From contig OMYM01000005.1 of assembly GCA_900315225.1 (NCBI GenBank), positions 1-32,999 of the forward strand: DNA of 32,999 nucleotides, read 5' to 3'. This document shows, in pieces, positions 1 through 7,849 of the stretch. The first letter of the stretch is position 1. Every line of letters begins with the position of its first letter. Origin of the DNA: an uncultured Erysipelotrichaceae bacterium. GTDB taxonomy: Bacteria > Bacillota_I > Bacilli_A > Erysipelotrichales > Erysipelotrichaceae. A program made the position numbers and the translations under genes. The notes beneath the pieces are model-generated. The model was given only the letters and a program-made list of their open reading frames with translations, ran no database searches and was not told the DNA's origin.

Positions 1-1071
1 ATCCATCAAGGTACCCGAATAAAGCAATGCAACCACGCCGGCAAAGCTTCCAAACATGGCATCGGTAAGGCTGTGCGCCGTGTTCTTGAGTGTTCCCTCG
101 ATGTTTTCCTCGGTAATTTCCCTCATTGTAGGCAACAATAGCCCGTACGATATGTTGTTACATACAGTGCCAAGGATGATCATGAACGATGACACCGCAA
201 GAAACGTCAAAGATGTCATTGCTAAGACAAATAATGTTGCAATGAACAATCTTGCATATGTCGGTATCTTTCTTAGGCTTCCCGAAATAAACAAGAAGCC
301 TGCCTGCACCATGACGCCAAGGAACGCATCCAACCCAAGCACAGACACATCCCCTCCCACGGATTCCAAGATCACGATCTTCAGGTTGTTGATTGGAGAC
401 ATCGCCACACCACTTAAAAACAATATGACAATCAAGATCATGTATGGCTTGATTGCCAATAGATCCCTAGGATCACCAGGCGTTATTGATGTCCTGACAA
501 ATCTTGTCGCGTGGTCTCGGTTGAAGAAAGCCAAGAAAAGGCAAAGTATCGCAATTGTGGTCGCAATCATGGGGATCACGCTATAGCCATGGCTTGCAAT
601 AAGCCTTCCTTCCATTAACATGACAACGGCGTATCCTGCGGATCCCAATGATCTCGCCCTGCCAAATACCGTGGCATCGCGCTCAAACCCTTTCAACATC
701 CACGCATCCAAGTTTGAACCTAGAGGCACGCACAAAAAGCCAAATAGCGGATAAAGTACTGCGGATACCATGATGTTCTTATCCGCCATAAAGTAAATCA
801 CCATGGCCAAAAGGAACGCCATGGCAAACTCTGGTAGGAAGACTTTTCGGTTTGATCCCGCCCTGTCGCACATTCCTCCCCAGAAGAACGCTCCAAGAAA
901 AGCACAAGCCATGAAGCCCGCCAATACAATTGACAACACTGATGGAGACATTCCACACGCCAATAGATACGTTGAACAAAAGCCACCAAACGATGCATAG
1001 AAACCCCAGTAGAAACAATCCATCAGGGCAAACCCAATGAATTTTCCAGTCGATGTTTTTTCACTTTCCAT
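1..1071 (-). CDS. MFS transporter, C-terminus cut by window edge
   Basis: The reverse strand is open from an ATG at 1071 to the window edge, giving 357 codons without a stop, so the C-terminus is missing. The start MESEKTSTGKF is preceded by a GGAGGAT ribosome site. The protein is a run of hydrophobic helices with short charged loops. GGMCDRAGSNRK after the second helix matches the loop 2-3 motif (G-x-x-x-D-R-x-G-x-R/K) of major facilitator transporters. About ten membrane segments are visible; the family usually has twelve. The overall look is that of the MFS_1-like group (LacY or nucleoside-symporter type), but the substrate cannot be read from the sequence. It is transcribed divergently from the carbohydrate-binding lipoprotein genes, so a sugar or oligosaccharide substrate is possible, as inference only. 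Confidence 0.85.
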   Translation of the reverse strand, partial: MESEKTSTGKFIGFALMDCFYWGFYASFGGFCSTYLLACGMSPSVLSIVLAGFMACAFLGAFFWGGMCDRAGSNRKVFLPEFAMAFLLAMVIYFMADKNIMVSAVLYPLFGFLCVPLGSNLDAWMLKGFERDATVFGRARSLGSAGYAVVMLMEGRLIASHGYSVIPMIATTIAILCLFLAFFNRDHATRFVRTSITPGDPRDLLAIKPYMILIVILFLSGVAMSPINNLKIVILESVGGDVSVLGLDAFLGVMVQAGFLFISGSLRKIPTYARLFIATLFVLAMTSLTFLAVSSFMIILGTVCNNISYGLLLPTMREITEENIEGTLKNTAHSLTDAMFGSFAGVVALLYSGTLMD

Positions 1072-1087
1072 ATAATCCTCCACCTAC

Positions 1088-1115
1088 AGTATATCAAGAT
1101 ATTGTTCACTTGGAA
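1088..1115 (-). promoter_or_regulatory. Possible promoter of the MFS gene
   Basis: On the reverse strand a TATACT -10 box (1088-1093) lies 16 bases from a weak -35 (TTCCAA, 1110-1115), just upstream of the GGAGGAT site and ATG at 1071. Only the -10 is good. Confidence 0.35.
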
Positions 1116-1204
1116 TTCATCCTATATTCTTTTATTCAACATATGTCCCTGCCATACTATAGCCACGTCAAAAGAAAACCCACTTGACGCAGGAGGACAA
1201 CAAA

Positions 1205-2416
1205 ATGAAGAAACAAACATTGAAACATATATTCGCAATCATCGCCCTTTCTTCCACGCTCATGGCTTGTGGACAGTCGCAAGTAACCACATCTTCCAAG
1301 ATCTCCAGTGAATCTTCCGCCATTGCTACAGCATCGCAATCAACCGCAACGGACGAAGTTACTGCATCAACCACTGAAGATGACGATGTTTTTAGCAAGC
1401 GCGATAAAGAACAAACCGCTGACCTTTCTGAAGCAACCTATTACACGGTTGCGGATGGGCAAGATATCACGATTACAACGGAGGGCATATATGTGCTAAG
1501 CGGTACGGCAAGTGAAGCAACCATCTTCATTGAGGCAAGTGACAGCGATAAAGTCCAGCTTGTCTTGGACAATCTAAATGTGACAAACACAAGCGAACCA
1601 GTCATCTACGTCAAGACCGCAGACAAAGTATTCATCACAACCACGCAAGGCTCCAGCAACTCCCTCGCCGTTGCATCGACATTTACCGCCGATGGCGATA
1701 CAAATACCGATGCTGTTATCTACTCCAAGGAAGACTTGACACTCAATGGACTCGGAACCTTGACAATCAATTCCTCTGCCAACGCAATCACTTCCAAGGA
1801 TGATCTAAAGGTCACAGGCGGCACATACAACATTGTCGCAAGCGCACACGCCCTTGAAGCAAATGATTCCATCAATATCGCAGACGGCATCTTCACCATT
1901 GATGCAGGCAAGGATGGACTCCATTGCGAAAACGATGAAGACATGGCATTAGGCAACGTCTACATTATCACTGGCACCTTCAACATCACATCCGCTTCCG
2001 ATGCCATCCACGCCCTTGCAACAATACGCATTGATGGCGGCACATACACAATCAACGCACGCGAAGGACTGGAAGCGACATACATCCAGGTCAATGGCGG
2101 GGATATCACAATCAATGCCAGCGATGATGGCATTAACGCCACAACATCGTCAAATGCCTACACCCCAACCGTTGAAATCACTGGTGGAACCCTTACCGTG
2201 AACATGGGTTCTGGCGACACAGACGCAATCGATTCCAATGGCGACCTGATTATCTCTGGCGGAACCATTAACATCAATGCCCAGTACGCATTCGACTTCG
2301 ATGGCGCTGTGACATTCACGGGTGGAACGGTGTATGTCAATGGCTCGCAAGTTACTTCTATCACAAACTCCATGATGGGTGGAAACATGCCTGGGCAAAT
2401 GAACGGCAGGCATTGA
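1205..2416 (+). CDS. Cthe_2159-like carbohydrate-binding lipoprotein (paralogue 1)
   Basis: A 403-residue secreted lipoprotein. The start is the ATG at 1205, nine bases after AGGAGG (1191-1196). The in-frame ATG at 1184 lies before that site and is rejected. The signal peptide ends in the lipobox LMACG, with the lipidated cysteine at about residue 22. A Ser/Thr-rich linker follows. From about residue 75 come repeated short strands of the form ITGGTxxI or VNGGDITI, typical of a right-handed parallel beta-helix. The family match is the Cthe_2159-type carbohydrate-binding domain (formerly DUF4353), whose founder binds cellulose and acidic sugars. The protein ends soon after NSMMGGNMPGQMNGRH. It probably sits on the outer face of the membrane and binds polysaccharide. 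It is the first of three tandem paralogues and has its own terminator. Confidence 0.85.
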   Translation: MKKQTLKHIFAIIALSSTLMACGQSQVTTSSKISSESSAIATASQSTATDEVTASTTEDDDVFSKRDKEQTADLSEATYYTVADGQDITITTEGIYVLSGTASEATIFIEASDSDKVQLVLDNLNVTNTSEPVIYVKTADKVFITTTQGSSNSLAVASTFTADGDTNTDAVIYSKEDLTLNGLGTLTINSSANAITSKDDLKVTGGTYNIVASAHALEANDSINIADGIFTIDAGKDGLHCENDEDMALGNVYIITGTFNITSASDAIHALATIRIDGGTYTINAREGLEATYIQVNGGDITINASDDGINATTSSNAYTPTVEITGGTLTVNMGSGDTDAIDSNGDLIISGGTININAQYAFDFDGAVTFTGGTVYVNGSQVTSITNSMMGGNMPGQMNGRH

Positions 2417-2419
2417 CCT

Positions 2420-2444
2420 AAGGCAGGCTAATGCCTGCCTTTTT
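2420..2444 (+). terminator. Rho-independent terminator after paralogue 1
   Basis: An eight-base-pair stem AGGCAGGC / GCCTGCCT with a TAAT loop is followed by TTTT, four bases after the stop codon. Confidence 0.85.
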
Positions 2445-2555
2445 CCTTGGATCGCTTCAATTTCATGAACATTCACACAATGTTCATATTTCCTTCCCCT
2501 TCCCTTCAATCTTTTCCTGTATCATCATTCATGTAAAAACAAAAGGAGAAAACAT

Positions 2556-4022
2556 ATGGAAAAAATGAGTTTTCTAAATAAAACAGCAATCCTTGCGACC
2601 ATCGCAACGCTCTCTCTCACTGGTTGCGCGGTTTCGCAAGCCCAAGATACAACCCAATCCCAGCAACAAACCGCCACAACCACCCCAAGCAATGAGATGA
2701 CTCCTTCAGAAAACGGCGAAATGCCTTCCTCTCCAAACGATTCACAAAACCGATCAACCTTTGATGGATCCATGCCTCAACAAGGAATGCGGGAAGGTTT
2801 CAAAGACAATCAGTTCCAAGGTGGAATGCAGTCGTATTCTTCCACAGGAACCTCAACGTTTGTCTCATTTGTCGCAAATGATTTATTCACGGAGCGTGAC
2901 CTAGCACAAGAAGCTGATCTTTCTAGCGCCACCAATCAGACCGTTGAAAGCAACAATGACATTACGATCACTTCTGAAGGCGTGTATGTATTAAGTGGCA
3001 CTGCTAGCGATGTAACGATTATTGTCGAGGCATCGGACAGTGACAAGGTTCAGCTTGTGCTTGACAACCTGAACGTCACAAATACAACCCAACCGGTTAT
3101 TTATGTCAAGAGCGCCGACAAGGTGTTCATCACCACGGCCCAAGGCTCTAGCAACACCCTCTCTGTCACATCCACGTTTACTGCGGATGGCGACACAAAT
3201 ACCGATGCGGTCATCTTCGCCAAGGACGACATTACGCTCAATGGACAAGGAACGCTAATCATCAAGTCATCGGATAATGGCATCACTTCAAAGGACGACC
3301 TGAAAGTCACCGGCGGTACTTACATCATCACATCTGAAGGACACGCCCTCGAAGCAAATGATTCAATCCGCATTTATGACGGTTCTTTCCGTCTTGAATC
3401 AGGAAAGGATGGCATGCACGCTGAAAACGATGACGATGATACGCTAGGCTATATCTACATCGCCAATGGATCTTTCGAAACAACCTCAGGTTCCGATGCA
3501 ATCCATGCTAACAGCGCGCTACAGATCGACAATGGCACAATGACCCTCAACGCGCGCGAAGCACTGGAAGGAACATACATCCAGGTCAATGGTGGCGATA
3601 TCACGATATCCGCCAGCGATGATGGCATCAATTCCGCAAGACAATCCAGCTTATATACCCCAACAATCGAAATCACGGGTGGAAATCTTGATATCACCAT
3701 GGGTTCTGGTGATACGGATGCCCTGGATGCCAATGGCAACCTCATTATTACAGGCGGAAACGTCAATATCTCTGCGCAGTTTGCCTTTGACTACGATGGA
3801 ACCGCAACGTTTACAGGTGGAACCGTCATGGTCAATGGCTCGCAAGTAACATCTATCACCAATTCCATGATGGGTGGCATGGGAGGTATGGGTGGAAACA
3901 TGCAAGGTGGTAGACCAGGCGAAATGCAAGGAAACATGCAGGGTGGAATGCCAGAAGACACGCAAGGTCAGCCAAATGGGCAAATGCCCTACGGTCCTGG
4001 CGGCAAGCATGGAAGGCGCTAG
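2556..4022 (+). CDS. Cthe_2159-like carbohydrate-binding lipoprotein (paralogue 2)
   Basis: A 488-residue lipoprotein with lipobox LTGCA at about residues 21-25 and an AAAGGAG site upstream of the ATG at 2556. A second ATG (2565) is also usable. Between the lipid anchor and the beta-helix is a long low-complexity linker rich in Gln, Thr, Ser and Met. The beta-helix region from about residue 115 is nearly identical to paralogue 1 over long stretches, for example SDSDKVQLVLDNLNVTN, so the two arose by recent duplication. The distinguishing feature is a C-terminal Gly/Met/Gln-rich tail of roughly 50 residues (MGGMGGMGGNMQGG onward). Its role is probably extracellular polysaccharide binding. It has its own leader region (2445-2555) and is followed after six bases by paralogue 3, so these two are probably co-transcribed. 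Confidence 0.85.
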   Translation: MEKMSFLNKTAILATIATLSLTGCAVSQAQDTTQSQQQTATTTPSNEMTPSENGEMPSSPNDSQNRSTFDGSMPQQGMREGFKDNQFQGGMQSYSSTGTSTFVSFVANDLFTERDLAQEADLSSATNQTVESNNDITITSEGVYVLSGTASDVTIIVEASDSDKVQLVLDNLNVTNTTQPVIYVKSADKVFITTAQGSSNTLSVTSTFTADGDTNTDAVIFAKDDITLNGQGTLIIKSSDNGITSKDDLKVTGGTYIITSEGHALEANDSIRIYDGSFRLESGKDGMHAENDDDDTLGYIYIANGSFETTSGSDAIHANSALQIDNGTMTLNAREALEGTYIQVNGGDITISASDDGINSARQSSLYTPTIEITGGNLDITMGSGDTDALDANGNLIITGGNVNISAQFAFDYDGTATFTGGTVMVNGSQVTSITNSMMGGMGGMGGNMQGGRPGEMQGNMQGGMPEDTQGQPNGQMPYGPGGKHGRR

Positions 4023-4028
4023 CCCATC

Positions 4029-5078
4029 ATGAAGAAAAGAATCGCCATTGCGCTATGCCTGCTCATGGCAGGCTGCGCAATGATTGAACCCACCCACCCA
4101 TCCCTAATGGAATTAACAAAGATTATGCAGGATAGCGATATGGATGCTACGCTTGACGACACAAACGCAACATATGTGGATGTGGAAAACAACAGTGGCT
4201 ATACGATAACGGATGCAGGGGTATATGTATTCACTGGATCAGCCAACGATTATACGATTACAGTTGACGCACAAGAAGAAGTATGGATTGTCTTGGACAA
4301 TGCTTCTATTGTCAATGAGGATTCCCCTGCCATTGACATTAAGAATGCCGCAAAAGCATATGTTTACTCCACAGGAGACAATCACCTAGAAACGACAACA
4401 AAAGATTGTCCTATTGAAGCAGATTGCGACATTGTCTTGTGTGGAAATGGAGCCTTGCGCCTAAACTCCCAAGAGTCTTGCGTCAAGTCCGATGCCACGG
4501 TGGCTTTTGTATCAGGAACATACGAACTCACAAGCGCAAAGCATGGCATCAAGGCAGATAACGCAATCATCGTGGTCAACGCAAACATTTCTATCATATC
4601 GACAGAAGATGGCTTACATGCGGAAAACAGTGAAGACGATACCCTTGGCTACGTGTACATTGGATCTGGTAAAATCTCTATCCAGTCTTCATCTGACGCG
4701 ATACATGCAGGAAGTTTGCTGCAGGTTGATGGTGGAGAAATAGATCTTGACGCATGGGAAGGAATGGAAGCCACAGTTGTTCAAGTCAACGGTGGAAATG
4801 TCTCAATCCATGCTGTAGATGATGCAATCAACGCAGGAAAGAAGTCAAAGTCATATAAACCATTGATTGAAATCAATGGTGGAACACTGACCATTGTCAT
4901 GGCGGAAGGAGACAATGACGCAATGGACTCCAACAGCGATATTTCTATCAACGGCGGAACCGTTGATATCACCTGCGGGCACAACCCATTCGACTACCTG
5001 GGCAATGCCTCCTTTACTGGAGGAGAACTCATTGTCAATGGCGCAAAACAAACACAAATCATCAAGCAAAAGGATTGA
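4029..5078 (+). CDS. Cthe_2159-like carbohydrate-binding lipoprotein (paralogue 3, shorter)
   Basis: A 349-residue lipoprotein. The signal peptide MKKRIAIALCLLMAGCA carries the lipobox MAGC at about residues 14-17. It starts six bases after the stop of paralogue 2 and has only a weak ribosome site inside that gene's end, so translational coupling is likely. The same beta-helix repeats are visible (VNGGNVSI, INGGTLTI, INGGTVDI), but the sequence is clearly diverged. The long linker and the Gly/Met tail are absent, and several cysteines appear in the region around residues 125-155. The gene ends inside a large palindrome that terminates transcription. A related but altered ligand specificity is inference. 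Confidence 0.82.
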   Translation: MKKRIAIALCLLMAGCAMIEPTHPSLMELTKIMQDSDMDATLDDTNATYVDVENNSGYTITDAGVYVFTGSANDYTITVDAQEEVWIVLDNASIVNEDSPAIDIKNAAKAYVYSTGDNHLETTTKDCPIEADCDIVLCGNGALRLNSQESCVKSDATVAFVSGTYELTSAKHGIKADNAIIVVNANISIISTEDGLHAENSEDDTLGYVYIGSGKISIQSSSDAIHAGSLLQVDGGEIDLDAWEGMEATVVQVNGGNVSIHAVDDAINAGKKSKSYKPLIEINGGTLTIVMAEGDNDAMDSNSDISINGGTVDITCGHNPFDYLGNASFTGGELIVNGAKQTQIIKQKD

Positions 5079-5104
5079 CCTAGAAAGGTCAATCCTTTTG
5101 CTTG
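5063..5104. terminator. Bidirectional terminator, 19-bp perfect palindrome
   Basis: Two perfectly complementary 19-base arms (5063-5081 and 5086-5104) flank an AGAA loop. The T-rich 3' side reads TCCTTTTGCTTG on both strands. It lies between convergent genes and overlaps the coding end of the plus-strand lipoprotein and of the minus-strand zinc-ribbon gene. Confidence 0.85.
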
Positions 5105-5610
5105 AAATCCAGCCATTCCCCGTTATTTGCTACCCAACATTCTTCCGACATTGAAATCTTATACCAGGTATAGTCATTTTCCTCAAAGACATCATAGACA
5201 TATGACTCATCCCCTTCACTGATCACTGTGATAATATCACCATCAACAGAAGGTTTGTCTCTTACATTCACCACTTTAGTGTTCACTGTAAGTGTCCCGA
5301 TGGACCCCTCTTCTGCCGAAGCAGTGGGATGGACTACAGTACCCTCCCCTGCAACATCATCCGCAAGAGTTCCAAACGAGGGAACACCATCAGTCACAGT
5401 CCGAAACAAGCCAAAAAAAAGCAAACATATACAGATTTTTATAAAACCAGAAAATTCATTGTAATATTGAAACTCATGGCCACAAGAACCGCATATTAAT
5501 GCACCATCGTAAAATACATTCCCACAAACTGGACACTGATGATTTTTCAAGAGCCTCATGGACTTCGCATCAAAATGTCTTCTATAATAACCGTAATCAA
5601 TTTTCCTCAT
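5089..5610 (-). CDS. Zinc-ribbon, single-pass membrane protein with SH3-like domain
   Basis: A 173-residue protein if the ATG at 5610 is used; an in-frame TTG three codons earlier (5619) is possible, and neither has a good ribosome site. The N-terminal part has CPVC and CGSC pairs about 12 residues apart, a zinc ribbon (zinc-ribbon 2 type). One hydrophobic segment (FIKICICLLFFGLF) follows, then a Gly/Glu linker. A bacterial SH3-like domain (VNTKVVNVRDKPSVDGDII, with a conserved tryptophan later) occupies the last 75 residues. The likely topology is zinc ribbon inside and SH3 domain outside, where such domains bind peptidoglycan. The specific function is unknown. It converges on the lipoprotein operon and shares its terminator. 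Confidence 0.75.
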   Translation of the reverse strand: MRKIDYGYYRRHFDAKSMRLLKNHQCPVCGNVFYDGALICGSCGHEFQYYNEFSGFIKICICLLFFGLFRTVTDGVPSFGTLADDVAGEGTVVHPTASAEEGSIGTLTVNTKVVNVRDKPSVDGDIITVISEGDESYVYDVFEENDYTWYKISMSEECWVANNGEWLDFKQKD

Positions 5611-5742
5611 ACCCAACAATGAAACATACTTGGAATCCTATCGTTTCCAAAGTTTCTGACTCCTTTGCTACATTCCCCCCCCGATGCACTTTTTGTGCGA
5701 AATACTTCTTTGATTGACATTTCACACAACTATAACACCAAC

Positions 5743-5771
5743 AAAAAAGGGTTGATCACAAAGATCAACCC
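5743..5771 (-). terminator. Terminator of the HAD phosphatase gene
   Basis: Read on the reverse strand, a nine-base-pair stem (GGGTTGATC / GATCAACCC, 5749-5771) is followed by a run of six T (5743-5748). It begins five bases after the stop codon. The 156 bases between 5620 and 5775 hold nothing else that I can see. Confidence 0.88.
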
Positions 5772-5775
5772 AGTG

Positions 5776-6612
5776 TCATTTGTTGAACCAATGGTCTTCC
5801 AGGTATCTTCCTACACCGTCTTCCGTAACGGGATATTCGGTGATTGCCTGGGAGATGGCCTTGGTCGCATCAGACCCATTCACAAGGCATACGCCCCAGC
5901 CAGCTTCTTTGAGAAGACCGATGTCATTGTCCAAGTCGCCAAAGGCGATGACCTCGCTCATGTCTATGCCATGCTTTGAGGCATAGCCAAGGATGCCTAG
6001 ACCTTTGTTTACCCTTGGATCCTGGAATTCCAAGGTTACATGATCCTTGGTCTTGAATGTCGCAACAATATTCCATCGATCCGTCTTGAAAGAATCACAT
6101 ATGCGCATGAATTCTGGTTCTAGCGCTGGCTTTAGGTGAACCTCGATCTTTCCCGTGTCAAAGCGCGCTAGAAACCTGGCATCGCCAATCGTGACATGGG
6201 AATGGTTACGGCGGATGGAATCGCGCATGAAGTCATCCATGCGCAATGCGGAGATATCGTCGTAGCCTTGGTTATAGACGATAGCATTGAGATCCAGGTG
6301 CTCGATATGGGAGATAATCTCGTATACATCTTCTTTTTTCAGGGTGAAGTAATGCTCGGTTGTATCGTCTGCCGCATCGTACAGGTCTCCCCCATTCATG
6401 CCTATGACAAAATCAAATGAAAAGCCTAAACCCCATTCTTCTGATAGGTTGAATATTCTTCTGTCATATGGGCGGCCTGAAGCAAGACCGATCTTTACGC
6501 CATCGTTGTGAAGCCTGCGCATTGCCTCCTGGGTCTTGGGCATGGGCTTGCCGCCCTTGGGGATCAATGTGCCATCGATATCCGCCGCCATTACTGAAAT
6601 TTTCTTAATCAT
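5776..6612 (-). CDS. Cof-type HAD-IIB sugar-phosphate phosphatase
   Basis: A 278-residue cytoplasmic HAD hydrolase of the Cof/YidA subfamily. Motif I is DIDGTL at about residues 11-16, with the nucleophile and acid/base aspartates. Motif II is in GLASGRP (about 38-44). Motif IV is GDLDNDIGLL (about 225-234), which binds magnesium. The cap domain between motifs II and IV is of the IIB type. Length fits the family (about 270). Such enzymes remove phosphate from sugar phosphates or flavin and pyridoxal phosphates; the substrate here is unknown. The start is supported by an AAGGTGGTG site. It has its own promoter and terminator, so it is a single-gene unit diverging from rfbB. Confidence 0.9.
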   Translation of the reverse strand: MIKKISVMAADIDGTLIPKGGKPMPKTQEAMRRLHNDGVKIGLASGRPYDRRIFNLSEEWGLGFSFDFVIGMNGGDLYDAADDTTEHYFTLKKEDVYEIISHIEHLDLNAIVYNQGYDDISALRMDDFMRDSIRRNHSHVTIGDARFLARFDTGKIEVHLKPALEPEFMRICDSFKTDRWNIVATFKTKDHVTLEFQDPRVNKGLGILGYASKHGIDMSEVIAFGDLDNDIGLLKEAGWGVCLVNGSDATKAISQAITEYPVTEDGVGRYLEDHWFNK

Positions 6613-6635
6613 GTCGCACCACCTTTTCGAACAAA

Positions 6636-6664
6636 ATATTATTCTATATATCGTTTTTTTTCAA
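6636..6664 (-). promoter_or_regulatory. Promoter of the HAD phosphatase gene
   Basis: On the reverse strand TTGAAA (6659-6664) and TAATAT (6636-6641) are separated by 17 bases, close to a sigma-A consensus. Confidence 0.6.
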
Positions 6665-6695
6665 GGTTAAGCGCATTCCTCTTTCAACCAATAAA

Positions 6696-6704
6696 TGCTA
6701 CAAT
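6696..6704 (+). promoter_or_regulatory. Extended -10 promoter of rfbB
   Basis: TGC followed by TACAAT (6696-6704) is an extended -10 about 27 bases before the rfbB start. The -35 is poor. Confidence 0.5.
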
Positions 6705-6731
6705 GTCCATTGCGAAAAAAGGAGTTGAAAA

Positions 6732-7751
6732 ATGAATATTATCGTAACTGGAGGCGCTGGCTTCATTGGTGCAAACTTCGTATATTATGAAATCGCAAAA
6801 CACCCAGAAGACAGGATCATTGTCATTGACAAGTTAACATATGCAGGAAACCTACAGACCCTGGCACCGCTGGAAGGCAAGGTCAACTACCGTTTCATCA
6901 GGGCGGATATTTGCGACAAGGATGCAATCGAAGACATCTTTGCGCAAGAGAAGCCGGATATTGTCGTCAATTTTGCGGCGGAAAGCCATGTGGATAGGTC
7001 TATTGAAAATCCCCAGGTGTTCCTGGAGACCAATATCATTGGTACGTCTATTCTCATGGACGCGTGCCGCAGGCATGAGGTATCGCGCTTCCACCAGGTA
7101 TCGACCGATGAAGTTTATGGAGACTTGCCTCTGGATCGTCCAGATTTGTTCTTTACCGAAAATACACCACTGCATACATCGTCTCCCTATAGTTCCTCCA
7201 AGGCTTCTGCCGACTTGCTTACCCTAGCGTACCATCGCACATATGGCTTGCCAGTCACAATCTCCCGTTGTTCCAACAACTATGGCTACTATCAGTTCCC
7301 GGAAAAACTGATCCCGCTTATGATTATCAACGCTCTACACGATAAGCCGTTGCCTGTCTATGGCGAAGGGATCAACGTCAGGGATTGGCTGTATGTGGAG
7401 GATCACTGCAAGGCTATCGACTTGATCATGCGCAACGCTGAACCTGGTGAAGTGTACAATGTTGGCGGACATAACGAGATGCGCAACATTGACATCGTCA
7501 AGCTCATTCTCAAGTATCTTGACAAGCCGGAATCCTTGATCACCTATGTCACTGACCGCAAGGGACATGACTTGCGCTATGCGATCGACCCAGCCAAGAT
7601 TCATGAAGATCTGGGCTGGTTGCCAGAGACAACATTTGACAAAGGCATCCAGAAAACCATTAAGTGGTATCTTGAAAACCAATCGTGGTGGGAGCCTATC
7701 ATTAGCGGAGAATATCGCGACTATTACGAAAAGATGTACGGCAACCGATAG
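6732..7751 (+). CDS. rfbB: dTDP-glucose 4,6-dehydratase
   Basis: A 339-residue short-chain dehydrogenase of the RmlB type, which converts dTDP-glucose to dTDP-4-keto-6-deoxyglucose, the second step of dTDP-rhamnose and other deoxysugar pathways. The NAD-binding TGGAGFIG is at residues 6-13. NFAAESHVDRS follows at about 80-90. The active site has STDEVYG and the catalytic YSSSK (Tyr and Lys, about 156-160). The substrate-binding RCSNNYG is also present. Length matches RmlB (about 350). The ATG at 6732 follows AAAAGGAG. The usual partners rfbA, rfbC and rfbD are not in the window, and both sides carry terminators or divergent genes, so it is transcribed alone. Confidence 0.93.
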   Translation: MNIIVTGGAGFIGANFVYYEIAKHPEDRIIVIDKLTYAGNLQTLAPLEGKVNYRFIRADICDKDAIEDIFAQEKPDIVVNFAAESHVDRSIENPQVFLETNIIGTSILMDACRRHEVSRFHQVSTDEVYGDLPLDRPDLFFTENTPLHTSSPYSSSKASADLLTLAYHRTYGLPVTISRCSNNYGYYQFPEKLIPLMIINALHDKPLPVYGEGINVRDWLYVEDHCKAIDLIMRNAEPGEVYNVGGHNEMRNIDIVKLILKYLDKPESLITYVTDRKGHDLRYAIDPAKIHEDLGWLPETTFDKGIQKTIKWYLENQSWWEPIISGEYRDYYEKMYGNR

Positions 7752-7758
7752 TCTTTCA

Positions 7759-7786
7759 AAGCCCAATGGATTCCCATTGGGCTTTT
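7759..7786 (+). terminator. Terminator of rfbB
   Basis: An eleven-base-pair stem (7759-7769 with 7774-7784; AAGCCCAATGG and its complement) with a four-base loop ends in TTTT. It starts eight bases after the stop codon. Confidence 0.88.
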
Positions 7787-7849
7787 CCTTTGCATGACAT
7801 TATAGTCAACATGCGCTAAAATAAACCATATGCGAAGGGAGATCAAAAC

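Noticed and set aside
56..586. Plus-strand frame of 176 codons
   Set aside because: It lies antisense to the MFS transporter frame, which runs without a stop over 357 codons and shows clear helices and a ribosome site.
7752..7849. Riboswitch for SAM or cobalamin before metF
   Set aside because: The 98-base region holds the rfbB terminator and a short leader, with no room for or sign of either riboswitch.
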